In this document: piece by piece, positions 20,658 through 29,483 of the stretch
Layout: each line of letters starts with the position of its first letter
How positions within the stretch are numbered: the stretch's first letter is position 1
Assembly (NCBI RefSeq): GCF_020171785.1
Contig: NZ_JAIVAE010000019.1
Location: forward strand, 1-53,654
Direction of reading: 5' to 3'
DNA length: 53,654 nt
Origin: Guptibacillus hwajinpoensis
GTDB lineage: Bacteria; Bacillota; Bacilli; Bacillales; Guptibacillaceae
Notes under the pieces: generated by a model
The model's input: the letters and a program-made list of their open reading frames with translations, nothing else
Told to the model about the DNA's origin: nothing
Database searches by the model: none
Made by a program: the position numbers and the translations under genes

Positions 20658-21608
20658 ATGGCTAATTATTTAGATCCAAATTTGAAAGTGTTTAGTTTAA
20701 ATTCGAATCCTGACCTTGCAGAAGAGATTGTAGAGCACATAGGTGTTCCAATGGGAAAATGTTCTGTTGTGCGCTTTAGTGACGGAGAAATCCAAATTAA
20801 CATTGAAGAAAGTATCCGTGGCTGCGATGTTTATGTAATTCAATCAACATGTGCCCCTGTAAATGAAAACATTATGGAGCTTCTCATTATGATTGATGCT
20901 TTAAAGAGAGCTTCCGCGAAAACAATCAATATTGTGCTTCCTTATTACGGATACGCTCGTCAGGATCGTAAGGCAAGATCTCGGGAACCGATTACGGCGA
21001 AATTGGTAGCAAACCTTCTTGAAGTAGCTGGAGTAACGCGTCTTATTACGTTGGATCTTCACGCATCCCAGATTCAAGGATTTTTTGATATTCCAGTTGA
21101 CCAGTTGATGGGTGTTCCTACGCTTGCGAAACACTTTGAAGAAAAGAACCTTGAAGATATTGTCGTGGTGTCCCCAGACCATGGTGGAGTAACTCGTGCT
21201 CGTAAACTTGCTGAGCGCCTAAAAGCGCCAATTGCAATTATTGATAAGCGTCGCCCACGTCCGAATGTGGCTGAAGTTATGAATATTGTTGGTAACATTG
21301 AAGGCAAAACAGCCATTATTATTGACGATATTATTGATACGGCCGGTACAATTACGCTAGCAGCTAACGCGCTGATCGAAAACGGAGCAAAAGAAGTGTT
21401 TGCCTGCTGTACACACCCTGTCTTGTCAGGTCCAGCAATCGAACGAATTGATAATTCTAAAATTAAAGAACTTGCCATTACGAATACGATTCCACTTCCG
21501 AATGACAAGCAAATCGATAAGATTACACAGCTGTCTGTGGCACCTCTTCTTGGTGAAGCAATCATCCGTGTTCATGAGCAACTTTCAGTAAGTAAATTAT
21601 TTGATTAA
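20658..21608 (+). CDS. prs: Ribose-phosphate pyrophosphokinase (PRPP synthase)
   Basis: Prs makes PRPP from ribose 5-phosphate and ATP, for purines, pyrimidines, His, Trp and NAD. The 316-residue protein shows the class I signatures: [56 protein letters not shown] and the PRPP loop DDIIDTAGT. The start at 20658 follows GGAGGGG; an in-frame ATG at 20640 precedes that site. A weak GCTTT/AAAGC hairpin lies in the 100-bp gap after glmU. PRPP is also the ligand of PurR, encoded 3 kb upstream. Confidence 0.98.
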   Translation: MANYLDPNLKVFSLNSNPDLAEEIVEHIGVPMGKCSVVRFSDGEIQINIEESIRGCDVYVIQSTCAPVNENIMELLIMIDALKRASAKTINIVLPYYGYARQDRKARSREPITAKLVANLLEVAGVTRLITLDLHASQIQGFFDIPVDQLMGVPTLAKHFEEKNLEDIVVVSPDHGGVTRARKLAERLKAPIAIIDKRRPRPNVAEVMNIVGNIEGKTAIIIDDIIDTAGTITLAANALIENGAKEVFACCTHPVLSGPAIERIDNSKIKELAITNTIPLPNDKQIDKITQLSVAPLLGEAIIRVHEQLSVSKLFD

Positions 21609-21617
21609 ATGAAATAC

Positions 21618-21643
21618 GTTTATTGCCACCTGATTATGGGTAT
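21618..21643 (+). promoter_or_regulatory. SigB promoter of rplY (ctc)
   Basis: GTTTAT (21618-21623) and GGGTAT (21638-21643) match the SigB consensus (GTTTAA, GGGWAW) with a 14-bp spacer. B. subtilis ctc was the first known SigB target gene. Confidence 0.82.
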
Positions 21644-21672
21644 TCATAATAGTAGAGTAAAACCTAATCAGG
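21629..21672 (+). repeat. Inverted repeat around the ctc promoter
   Basis: CCTGATTA (21629-21636) and TAATCAGG (21665-21672) are perfect inverted repeats 28 bases apart. The SigB -10 lies in the loop, so only a longer read-through transcript from prs would contain both arms. The right arm touches the ribosome site of rplY. Confidence 0.7.
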
Positions 21673-21685
21673 AAGGTGATTAATA

Positions 21686-22336
21686 ATGGCAGCAACATTA
21701 AAAGCATTAGATCGTAATACAACTAAAAGAAGTGAACTTAGAACACTACGCGAAACTGAAGAAGGTCTTCCGGGCGTTCTTTACGGAAAAGACCGCAAAA
21801 GCGCTCCGGTACAGGTGGACGCTCTTGAATTCATTAAGGTATATCGTCAGGTCGGAAAAAATGGCGTTATTGAGTTGAACTTCGAAGGTCAGGGTACTTA
21901 TCCTGTTATGGTATATGATATGCAAGTTGATCCAATTAAAAACCACGTTCTTCACGTTGACTTCTATTCTGTTGATCTTAACAAGGAAGTAGAAGCAGAA
22001 GTTCCGGTTCACTTAACTGGCGAAGCTGCGGGAAGTAAAGATGGCGGCGTTGTTCAGCAGATGCTTCATGAAATTCTTGTAAAAGCTAAGCCTAATGATT
22101 TCCCTGATAGCATCGATGTTGATATTTCAGAACTTAACATTGGTGACGCTGTACAAGCTGGAGATCTGCCAAAAGGTGATAAATACGAAATTCTTCTAGA
22201 TGCTGAAGAGCCGATTGCTTCAATCGTGCCTCCAACAGAAGAGCCTGCTGAAGACGAAGAAGAAGCTGATGAGGTAGCAGAAGAGCCACCAGCAGATCAA
22301 GAAGAAACTGGTGACGAAACAACGAAAACAGAATAA
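21686..22336 (+). CDS. rplY: Ribosomal protein bL25 / general stress protein Ctc
   Basis: A 216-residue long-form bL25 (Ctc). The N-terminal bL25 domain binds 5S rRNA (residues about 1-92, with GLPGVLYGK and VYRQVGKNG); the second TL5-type domain follows (about 93-185), then a strongly acidic tail rich in Glu and Asp. Ctc replaces or supplements bL25 on the ribosome under stress. It has a SigB promoter and GGAAGGTGA before the ATG. Its own terminator follows at once. Confidence 0.96.
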   Translation: MAATLKALDRNTTKRSELRTLRETEEGLPGVLYGKDRKSAPVQVDALEFIKVYRQVGKNGVIELNFEGQGTYPVMVYDMQVDPIKNHVLHVDFYSVDLNKEVEAEVPVHLTGEAAGSKDGGVVQQMLHEILVKAKPNDFPDSIDVDISELNIGDAVQAGDLPKGDKYEILLDAEEPIASIVPPTEEPAEDEEEADEVAEEPPADQEETGDETTKTE

Positions 22337-22344
22337 ACAACAAG

Positions 22345-22374
22345 GACGTAACCGAACGGGTTACGTCTTTTTTT
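22345..22374 (+). terminator. Terminator after rplY
   Basis: GACGTAACC pairs perfectly with GGTTACGTC around a five-base loop, followed by seven T. Confidence 0.94.
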
Positions 22375-22457
22375 CAAGATAAAGAGACTTCAGGTGATTA
22401 AGTGCACGAATTTTTGATACGATAGAAGAAAAGCAATGAAAGGTAGGGCGTCAGGCG

Positions 22458-23015
22458 TTGAAATTAATTGTAGGTCTCGGTAACCCGGGAAAGAAATTTA
22501 ATAATACAAGACATAATGTAGGATTTATGGCGATTGACCAACTTGCAAAAGAGATGGGAATTGCGTTAGATCAAAAGAAGTTTCAGGGTGTATACGGTAA
22601 AGGTATGGTAAATGGAGAAGCCGTTTATCTATTAAAACCACAAACCTTTATGAATTTGTCAGGAGAATCCGTACGTCCATTGATGGAATACTTTAATATT
22701 GAGGTAGCAGACTTGCTTGTCATTTATGATGATTTGGATCTTCCTACTGGTAAAGTGCGAATTCGACAGAAGGGCAGCGCGGGTGGACATAATGGAATGA
22801 AGTCCATTATCACACACCTCCATACACAAGAATTTAAGAGGGTGCGAATCGGAATTGATCGATCAGCACGCCAGACTGTCATTGACTATGTTTTAAAACC
22901 TTTCTCAAAAGAAGAAGAAGAGCCGATTCAACTTGCTATCGAGCAAACGGCAAAAGCGTGTGAAGCATGGACAACAACCTCTTTTCCAGAAGTGATGAAT
23001 CAATATAACTCGTGA
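22458..23015 (+). CDS. pth: Peptidyl-tRNA hydrolase
   Basis: Pth frees tRNA from peptidyl-tRNAs that fall off ribosomes; the B. subtilis gene is known as spoVC because mutants have a sporulation defect. The 185-residue protein has VGLGNPGKKFNNTRHNVGF with the catalytic His, KPQTFMNLSG, YDDLDLPTGKVRIR and GSAGGHNGMKS. The start is a TTG at 22458, with AAAGGTAGGG upstream at a slightly long distance; no ATG fits the family. fin follows, from its own forespore promoter. Confidence 0.97.
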   Translation: MKLIVGLGNPGKKFNNTRHNVGFMAIDQLAKEMGIALDQKKFQGVYGKGMVNGEAVYLLKPQTFMNLSGESVRPLMEYFNIEVADLLVIYDDLDLPTGKVRIRQKGSAGGHNGMKSIITHLHTQEFKRVRIGIDRSARQTVIDYVLKPFSKEEEEPIQLAIEQTAKACEAWTTTSFPEVMNQYNS

Positions 23016-23043
23016 ATATCCTGTCATTCTCCCGTCCATACTA
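23013..23043 (+). promoter_or_regulatory. SigG promoter of fin
   Basis: TGAATA (23013-23018) and CATACTA (23037-23043), both perfect consensus for SigG, lie 18 bp apart. The -35 overlaps the end of pth. B. subtilis fin is transcribed by SigF and SigG. Confidence 0.82.
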
Positions 23044-23072
23044 GTAAAAGATAGGAACAGGGAGGATCTTTT

Positions 23073-23303
23073 ATGGATATTCATTACGTATGCCGTCACT
23101 GTGGAACGGAAATTGGAAGACTGTCACAACAAAACCACACAACTGACGAACTGGGGTTTCAACAGCTAACTGAGAAGGAGCGCCAGACAATGGTTCACTA
23201 TCACCATGATGGAACAATTGAAGTGAAAGCCATTTGCGAAGATTGCCATGAAGCCATGGAGCGATCGCCGTCTTTTCATGAGCTTGATACATTTATTCAG
23301 TAA
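23073..23303 (+). CDS. fin: Fin (YabK), anti-sigma-F factor
   Basis: A 76-residue protein with two cysteine pairs, CRHCG (about 7-11) and CEDCH (about 54-58), typical of Fin. In B. subtilis Fin binds zinc and helps switch the forespore from SigF to SigG by inhibiting SigF. GGGAGGA precedes the ATG. Its placement between pth and mfd and its SigG promoter fit this role. With gin at 450, this window holds both small zinc anti-sigma factors of the forespore programme. Confidence 0.93.
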   Translation: MDIHYVCRHCGTEIGRLSQQNHTTDELGFQQLTEKERQTMVHYHHDGTIEVKAICEDCHEAMERSPSFHELDTFIQ

Positions 23304-23305
23304 GA

Positions 23306-23334
23306 AGCTTTGGGAGTGCGTCCAAAGCATTTTT
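23306..23334 (+). terminator. Terminator after fin
   Basis: GCTTTGG pairs with CCAAAGC around an eight-base loop, then A and five T. Confidence 0.85.
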
Positions 23335-23497
23335 GCGTTAACCAAAGGAACCAACCGATTTCAAGACCAATAGATTTTAGAGGTTTTTAAGATTCTGTGC
23401 GAAGTTTGTTAATGTCCATCGTTTCAGCACAAGCGTATTAAGACGATTTACGACATGCTTGCACTTTTCCATAGTGAGAGGGGAGAATAATTTACCG

Positions 23498-26400
23498 ATG
23501 TTAGGTTTAAGAGAATATTTTAGTAAGGGCGATGAATTTCAGTCCGTGTTTACCGGGGTGAAGGAGGGGCTTAAAGAACAACTCGTTGCAGGGCTAGCTG
23601 GTTCTGCTCGGATGCTTCTGATGGCCTCTCTCTATCATGAAACAAAGCGTCCTCAGCTCATTATTACCCACAATTTGTATCAAGCTCAGAAGCTCTATGA
23701 AGATATGTGTGAGCTTGTCTCTCAAGATGAAGTTTACTTGTATCCTGTAAATGAGCTCATTTCTTCAGAAATTGCCATAGCAAGCCCTGAATTAAGAGGA
23801 CAGCGAATGGAAGCTTTAAATTATTGGATAAAGAATAAAAACGGGATCGTTATTGCGCCAATTTCCGGCGTTAGAAGATATCTTCCTCCAAAAAGGATCT
23901 GGCAAAAAAGCCAAATTTCATTTGCTGTGGGCGACGACATTCCTTTAGATGAAACGCTCGCTACTTTTGTCGCTATGGGATATGAACGTGTACCAATGGT
24001 TTCTTCACCAGGCGAATTTAGCGTCAGAGGCGGTATTATCGACATTTATCCTTTGACGGAAAATAGCCCAATCCGAATTGAATTATTCGATACAGAAGTG
24101 GATTCGATTCGATTTTTTGATATCGAGTCTCAACGATCTGCAAATAAAACAGATCGCATTACAATTGGACCTGCAGATGAAGTTGTATTATTTCCAGAAA
24201 ATTATCAACGAGGGGCAGAGCGCCTTCAGAAAGAATTGCAGGCTTCACTAAAAAAAGTGAAAGATCAGAAAGTAAAAGAAGCCATGCACCAAAACATTAC
24301 GTATGAAATTGATCAGCTGAAAAGTGAGCAAAATTTTCAGGGTGTGATCAAGTATATGGATTATTATTATGACCAGCCTGCAAGTTTACTAGATTATTTA
24401 CCTGAGGATGGTCTGGTTGTTTTTGATGAAGTGAGCCGAATACAAGAAATGTCTTCTGATCTGGATAAAGAAGAAGCAGAATGGCAAACAGCTCTCCTAA
24501 ATCAGGGGGAAATTGTGTCATCTGTTTCCTTATCGAGATCTTACGATACGTTATTCGCAAAGCCTGTTCACTCAACAATCTATTTATCGATCTTCTTACG
24601 ACACGTTCCATATACAAATCCACAAAACATTATTAATGTTTCAAGTAAAGCAATGCAGAACTTCCACGGTCAGATGAAAGTACTAACTAGTGAAATTGAG
24701 CGGTGGAAAAAAAGCGGTATCGCCATTGTTTTTCTTGCAGCAACAGAAGAGCGAAGGAAGCGCCTTGAGCGAGTTCTAGAAGATTATGAAATCAATGCGA
24801 TGATGGTAGAACAAGATACGCCGATTTCCCATCAGCAGCCACAAATTTTAATAGGTAGCCTAAACGGTGGGTTTGAATTACCGATGCAGAAGCTAGCTGT
24901 TCTAACAGAAGCGGAAGTATTTACGAAACAATCGAAAAAGCCAAGACGTTCTCAAAAGATGTCGAACGCTGAACGAATTAAAAGCTATTCAGAGTTGAAG
25001 GTCGGCGATTACATTGTTCACGTTAATCACGGAATAGGGAAATATCTCGGTATACGCACACTAGAAGTTAGCGGCATTCATAAAGATTATCTGTATGTGA
25101 GCTATGCGGGTAATGATAATTTGTATGTGCCGGTGGAGCAAATCGATCAAGTGATGAAATATGTTGGTTCTGAAGGAAAAGAACCGAAGCTCTACAAACT
25201 TGGTGGAACGGAATGGAAAAAAGTAAAGCGTAAAGTTCAATCCTCTGTTGAAGACATAGCTGACGACTTAATTAAATTGTATGCCGAACGTGAGGCGAGC
25301 GTTGGCCATAAGTTTGAGAAGGATACAGAAGAGCAGAGGGAGTTCGAAGCTGCCTTTCCGTACCAAGAAACGGATGATCAGCTCCGAGCCATTCAAGAAA
25401 TTAAAGAAGACATGGAAAAAACACGTCCGATGGATCGATTGCTGTGTGGTGATGTAGGTTATGGTAAAACCGAAGTTAGTATTCGAGCTGCGTTTAAAGC
25501 TATTATGGATGGAAAACAGGTGGCTTTTCTAGTGCCGACAACAATTCTCGCTCAACAGCATTTTGCGACGATACAGGAGCGTTTTGCGGATCATCCTATT
25601 AACATAGGGCTATTAAGCCGCTTCCGCTCAAGGAAAGAGCAAAATGAGACGTTAAAGGGTGTTAAAAACGGTACGGTTGATATTGTGATTGGTACACACC
25701 GGCTTTTATCGAAAGACGTCACGTATCATGATCTTGGCCTCCTGATCGTCGATGAAGAACAACGTTTTGGTGTCACTCATAAAGAAAAAATCAAGAAGTT
25801 AAAAGCGAACGTAGATGTGTTAACCCTTACTGCAACACCAATTCCAAGAACGCTTCATATGTCAATGTTAGGTGTTCGAGATTTATCCGTTATCGAGACG
25901 CCTCCAGAAAACCGCTTCCCTGTACAAACGTATGTGGTCGAATATAATGGGACACTTGTACGAGAAGCCATTGAAAGGGAGCTTGCGCGTGGAGGACAGG
26001 TTTATTTCCTTTATAACCGCGTAGAGTCTATTGATTACATGACAGATCAAATTCGAACGCTTGTCCCTGAAGCGAGAGTTAGCTTTGCTCATGGGCAAAT
26101 GAGTGAAACTGAGCTCGAATCAGTTATGATTGATTTTCTTGATGGAAATTATGACGTACTCGTTAGTACAACCATTATTGAAACAGGTGTAGATATTCCA
26201 AACGTTAATACCCTTCTTGTCTACGATGGCGATAAAATGGGACTGTCTCAGCTATATCAGCTCCGTGGTCGAGTAGGTCGCTCGAATCGTGTTGCTTATG
26301 CTTATATTACGTATCAACGAGATAAAGTTCTAACAGAAGTAGCAGAGAAACGTCTTCAAGCGATTAAAGAATTTACTGAGTTAGGTTCCGGATTTAAAAT

Positions 26401-27031
26401 CGCTATGCGCGATCTTTCTATTCGGGGTGCTGGTAACCTTCTTGGAGCAGAACAGCATGGGTTTATTGATTCGGTCGGTTTCGATTTATATTCTCAGATG
26501 TTAAAAGATGCAATTGAAGAACGAAAAGGCGATGCACCAAAAGAGAAAGCGTTCAGCGTTGAAATTGATCTTGAGGTAGATGCTTACATTCCTGGTACGT
26601 ATATTAACGATGAGAAGCAGAAAATTGATATGTATAAACGTTTCCGATCAATTGAATCATTGAAAGACATCATGGATTTACAAGATGAGATGATGGATCG
26701 TTTTGGAGATTTTCCAGAAGAGGTTGAATATCTCTTCCAAGTGTCTCGTATGAAAGAGCTTGCCAAAGAAGTAAAAGTTGAAAAAGTTGGCCGAAGTAAG
26801 AAAGACATTCAGCTACTTTTCCATGAATCAGCGCGAGAAGCAATTGGAGGAGAAACGATCTTTGAGGTAGCGAATGAATTTGGGAATAAACTCTCCTTGG
26901 GAGCAGATGGAAATAAAGTAAAGGTAGTGGTGAAGGGGAGAGGTCTTGAAACAAAGGGACATCTTCAGCTTGTTGAAAAAGTTTTAAAGAAAGTAAAGGG
27001 AGCAAAAAAGCAGCCAATGAATGCGAATTAA
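23498..27031 (+). CDS. mfd: Transcription-repair coupling factor
   Basis: Mfd displaces stalled RNA polymerase and recruits UvrA to lesions. At 1177 residues it equals the B. subtilis protein. Order: UvrB-like region (to about 380, with GEFSVRGGIIDIYPLT), the D4 RNA-polymerase-interaction domain (YSELKVGDYIVHVNHGIGKYLG), the helicase motor with P-loop GDVGYGKT near residue 650, the DEEQ box, TPIPRT and the RGRVGRS motif, then a C-terminal TRCF domain. I chose ATG 23498; its GAGGGGAG site is rather distant (about 12 bases). Upstream in-frame TTG and GTG codons lack a site. Confidence 0.97.
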   Translation: MLGLREYFSKGDEFQSVFTGVKEGLKEQLVAGLAGSARMLLMASLYHETKRPQLIITHNLYQAQKLYEDMCELVSQDEVYLYPVNELISSEIAIASPELRGQRMEALNYWIKNKNGIVIAPISGVRRYLPPKRIWQKSQISFAVGDDIPLDETLATFVAMGYERVPMVSSPGEFSVRGGIIDIYPLTENSPIRIELFDTEVDSIRFFDIESQRSANKTDRITIGPADEVVLFPENYQRGAERLQKELQASLKKVKDQKVKEAMHQNITYEIDQLKSEQNFQGVIKYMDYYYDQPASLLDYLPEDGLVVFDEVSRIQEMSSDLDKEEAEWQTALLNQGEIVSSVSLSRSYDTLFAKPVHSTIYLSIFLRHVPYTNPQNIINVSSKAMQNFHGQMKVLTSEIERWKKSGIAIVFLAATEERRKRLERVLEDYEINAMMVEQDTPISHQQPQILIGSLNGGFELPMQKLAVLTEAEVFTKQSKKPRRSQKMSNAERIKSYSELKVGDYIVHVNHGIGKYLGIRTLEVSGIHKDYLYVSYAGNDNLYVPVEQIDQVMKYVGSEGKEPKLYKLGGTEWKKVKRKVQSSVEDIADDLIKLYAEREASVGHKFEKDTEEQREFEAAFPYQETDDQLRAIQEIKEDMEKTRPMDRLLCGDVGYGKTEVSIRAAFKAIMDGKQVAFLVPTTILAQQHFATIQERFADHPINIGLLSRFRSRKEQNETLKGVKNGTVDIVIGTHRLLSKDVTYHDLGLLIVDEEQRFGVTHKEKIKKLKANVDVLTLTATPIPRTLHMSMLGVRDLSVIETPPENRFPVQTYVVEYNGTLVREAIERELARGGQVYFLYNRVESIDYMTDQIRTLVPEARVSFAHGQMSETELESVMIDFLDGNYDVLVSTTIIETGVDIPNVNTLLVYDGDKMGLSQLYQLRGRVGRSNRVAYAYITYQRDKVLTEVAEKRLQAIKEFTELGSGFKIAMRDLSIRGAGNLLGAEQHGFIDSVGFDLYSQMLKDAIEERKGDAPKEKAFSVEIDLEVDAYIPGTYINDEKQKIDMYKRFRSIESLKDIMDLQDEMMDRFGDFPEEVEYLFQVSRMKELAKEVKVEKVGRSKKDIQLLFHESAREAIGGETIFEVANEFGNKLSLGADGNKVKVVVKGRGLETKGHLQLVEKVLKKVKGAKKQPMNAN

Positions 27032-27070
27032 AGCCGATTTTGGAGGAACCTCATAATTTTGACAGGTTTG

Positions 27071-27101
27071 TGAATAGAACTCATACGTCCAAACGATACT
27101 A
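27071..27101 (+). promoter_or_regulatory. SigG promoter of spoVT
   Basis: TGAATA (27071-27076) is a perfect SigG -35 and GATACTA (27095-27101) matches CATACTA with one change, 18 bp apart. SpoVT is a SigG-dependent regulator in B. subtilis. Confidence 0.75.
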
Positions 27102-27135
27102 ATGGAAACATATTGTAGAACATGCAATAGAAAAA

Positions 27136-27152
27136 GTGATTGGAGCAATCAC
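27136..27152 (+). promoter_or_regulatory. Perfect hairpin in the spoVT leader
   Basis: GTGATTG pairs with CAATCAC around GAG. No T-run follows, so it is not a terminator. It would sit near the middle of the spoVT leader, about 30 bases before the start codon. Confidence 0.6.
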
Positions 27153-27182
27153 CTACAACTTCCAGAAAGCGAGGCAACTTAG

Positions 27183-27713
27183 ATGAAAGCAACAGGTATC
27201 GTGCGTCGTATTGATGATTTGGGGCGTGTTGTTATCCCGAAAGAAATTCGCAGAACACTCAGGATTAGAGAAGGGGACCCACTGGAGATTTTTGTTGATC
27301 GAGAAGGGGAAGTTATTCTCAAAAAATACTCTCCAATCAGTGAGCTTGGTGATTTTGCGAAAGAATACGCAGAGTCTCTAGCAGAGCATTCGGGGCATAT
27401 TGCCCTTATCTCTGATCGCGACGTCTACATTACAACTGCGGGTGGTCCAAAGAAAGAATACTTAAACAAAAGCATTGGCGAATCTGTAGAAAAAGCGATG
27501 AATGAACGAAGATGTTTGCTAAATGAAAGTAAATCTGAACTCATTGAAGGTGTTTCTGTTGAGACAGGACATGTGATTGCTCCAATAATAGCGAATGGCG
27601 ATCCAATTGGAACGGTCATCTTACTTGCGAAAGAAGATGAAAAGGTAACGGAATTGGAACAAAAGTTAGCTGAAACAGCAGCGGGTTTTCTTGCAAGACA
27701 AATGGAACAATAG
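27183..27713 (+). CDS. spoVT: Stage V sporulation protein T (SpoVT)
   Basis: A forespore transcription factor that tunes SigG-dependent genes. The 176-residue protein has an AbrB-like DNA-binding domain (MKATGIVRRIDDLGRVVIPKEIRRTLRI region, 1-50) and a C-terminal GAF domain (about 56-176). It is paralogous to AbrB at 7.4 kb. The ATG follows GCGAGGC. A SigG promoter lies about 80 bp upstream and a terminator follows. Family and position match B. subtilis, where it lies just after mfd. Confidence 0.97.
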   Translation: MKATGIVRRIDDLGRVVIPKEIRRTLRIREGDPLEIFVDREGEVILKKYSPISELGDFAKEYAESLAEHSGHIALISDRDVYITTAGGPKKEYLNKSIGESVEKAMNERRCLLNESKSELIEGVSVETGHVIAPIIANGDPIGTVILLAKEDEKVTELEQKLAETAAGFLARQMEQ

Positions 27714-27723
27714 AACAGCGATT

Positions 27724-27751
27724 AAATGGAGGCCAACGCCTCCATTTTCTT
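27724..27751 (+). terminator. Terminator after spoVT
   Basis: AAATGGAGGC pairs with GCCTCCATTT around CAAC, then T-rich sequence. Confidence 0.88.
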
Positions 27752-27760
27752 TGGTTTAAA

Positions 27761-27832
27761 AGATGGGAAAGTCTAGTCGACTTGAATTAGGCGCTTGTAC
27801 TCCTCTCCTCGGCTTTCAAAACTTTCCCATTT
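27761..27832. repeat. Long inverted repeat between spoVT and yabM
   Basis: ATGGGAAAGT (27763-27772) and ACTTTCCCAT (27821-27830) are a perfect inverted pair with one or two more flanking pairs and a 48-base interior. The right arm runs into TTTTG. It may be a terminator-like structure or a small RNA. The interior pairs weakly. Confidence 0.6.
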
Positions 27833-27887
27833 TGTCTCATATGATATAATTCGTACATAAACACGTATTGAATTTTGGCAGGTGGGT

Positions 27888-29480
27888 ATGAAAACAGAAG
27901 AAAATCAAAAAGGATTCTGGCACGGAGCGCTTTTACTTACTGCAGTCGCTCTTTTTATGAAGGTGCTCAGCGTTGGCTATCGAATTCCTTATCAAAATAT
28001 TACTGGTGACATCGGTTTTTACGTTTATCAACAAATTTACCCGTTCTACTCGATCGCTATCATTCTTGCTACATATGGGTTTCCGGTTGTCATTTCTCGT
28101 CTTATTTCTGAACAGCTTGCAGCAAATAACGTTGATCAAGCAAAAGAGCTTTCTCGTTATAGCTTCTATATTCTTGCTATGCTTGGTTTTGGTGGGTTTC
28201 TTTTCCTGTATGTTTCTGCTCCTTTGTTAGCTACGTTAATGGAGGATCACCGTTTAATTGGACCGCTGCGCACGACAGCCTTTTCTTTTCTTATTATGCC
28301 TGGTATTGCGTCGATTAGAGGTTATTTTCAAGGACAAGAAAATGTGGTTCCTACAGCGTGGTCACAAGTAACCGAACAATCTGTTCGTGTTGTAGCAATT
28401 CTTACGATATCGATCAGTCTTGTTGGAGGCGGAGCGGATGCCTATGCAGCGGGAACTGGCGCTGCACTGGGTTCATTAGTAGGTGGCCTTGCAGCCTTCA
28501 TTTTGCTCTTTGTTCTTCGTTATCGACATGAGCCGCTCCGTATAAATTCTCTAAAGGCACGCTCGTTTCGTTTTTTTGCCGTCGCTCGCAGGATCTTAAC
28601 GGAAGGCACATTAGTATGTGTCAGTGCTCTTGTGATGGTCCTTTTCCAGCTAATGGACGCAGTAACCATTGTACCGGGGTTAATGGAACATGGACTTTCT
28701 TCAATAGCAGCTAGGGAAACAAAAGGAATATTTGATCGGGGTCAGCCCCTTATGCAGGTGGGCACAGTGCTTGCTACCTCACTTTCATTATCAATCGTAC
28801 CGGTGATCTCCAAAGCATCAGCGGAAAAACAAAAGGAGTTCATTCGTGATAAGGCTGCTCTTTCTCTAAAAGTTAGTTTTGTTATTGGACTTGCAGCTTC
28901 CGCAGGGCTAGCGCTCATTATGAAGGAAACCAATGTGATGCTTTTTAGAGATCAATCTCTTTCACCTACGCTCAGCCTTCTTGCATTTGCAATTTTCTTC
29001 AGTTCCCTTGCGATGACTGCAGCAGGTATTTTGCAAGGTGTGGGTTTAGCAAGAAAAGCGGCTCGTTATGCTTTAATTGGTATATTTGTGAAGGCCTTTT
29101 TAAATCTTATTTTGATTCCACTAATAGGCATTAATGGGGCTGCATTTGCGACAGTCATTGGCTTTGGAGTGGTTGCCGGACTAACTGTTTTTGCGGTGCA
29201 TTCTAACGTTAAATTGATTGAATATCCTTTCTATTTAAGACGAGCTGTAGCGGCAGTGATGGTCATGAGTACAGCTGTAATGATACTGCAGTTCTTTATT
29301 CCATCGTTTCTATCTAGAGGACTATCCAGTATCTCAGCACTTTGTGGGGCCATAGTTGGAGGCCTCATCTTTGGATTCGCAACACTCATACTGCAAGTAT
29401 TTACAGAGAAAGAATTACTGCAATTACCTAAAGGAGAGAAGATCTCTTTATATCAAACCAAATTAAAGAAAGGAGCCTGA
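27888..29480 (+). CDS. yabM: Polysaccharide biosynthesis / lipid flippase family membrane protein (YabM-like)
   Basis: A MOP-superfamily membrane protein of about 530 residues, with around 14 hydrophobic segments spread along the whole length and the family motifs YRIPYQNITGDIGFYVYQQ (about 30-50) and SLSIVPVISKASAEK. Relatives include SpoVB, MurJ-like and Wzx flippases. The substrate is unknown; its B. subtilis counterpart has not been assigned a firm role. The start is uncertain: ATG 27888 or GTG 27882, with AGGTGG overlapping both. mazG starts three bases after its stop, so the two are co-expressed. Confidence 0.88.
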   Translation: MKTEENQKGFWHGALLLTAVALFMKVLSVGYRIPYQNITGDIGFYVYQQIYPFYSIAIILATYGFPVVISRLISEQLAANNVDQAKELSRYSFYILAMLGFGGFLFLYVSAPLLATLMEDHRLIGPLRTTAFSFLIMPGIASIRGYFQGQENVVPTAWSQVTEQSVRVVAILTISISLVGGGADAYAAGTGAALGSLVGGLAAFILLFVLRYRHEPLRINSLKARSFRFFAVARRILTEGTLVCVSALVMVLFQLMDAVTIVPGLMEHGLSSIAARETKGIFDRGQPLMQVGTVLATSLSLSIVPVISKASAEKQKEFIRDKAALSLKVSFVIGLAASAGLALIMKETNVMLFRDQSLSPTLSLLAFAIFFSSLAMTAAGILQGVGLARKAARYALIGIFVKAFLNLILIPLIGINGAAFATVIGFGVVAGLTVFAVHSNVKLIEYPFYLRRAVAAVMVMSTAVMILQFFIPSFLSRGLSSISALCGAIVGGLIFGFATLILQVFTEKELLQLPKGEKISLYQTKLKKGA

Positions 29481-29483
29481 ACG

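Noticed and set aside
21074-21565. Minus-strand open frame of 163 codons inside prs
   Set aside because: It lies fully opposite the well-supported prs gene, has no ribosome site and its composition follows the complementary strand of the real gene.
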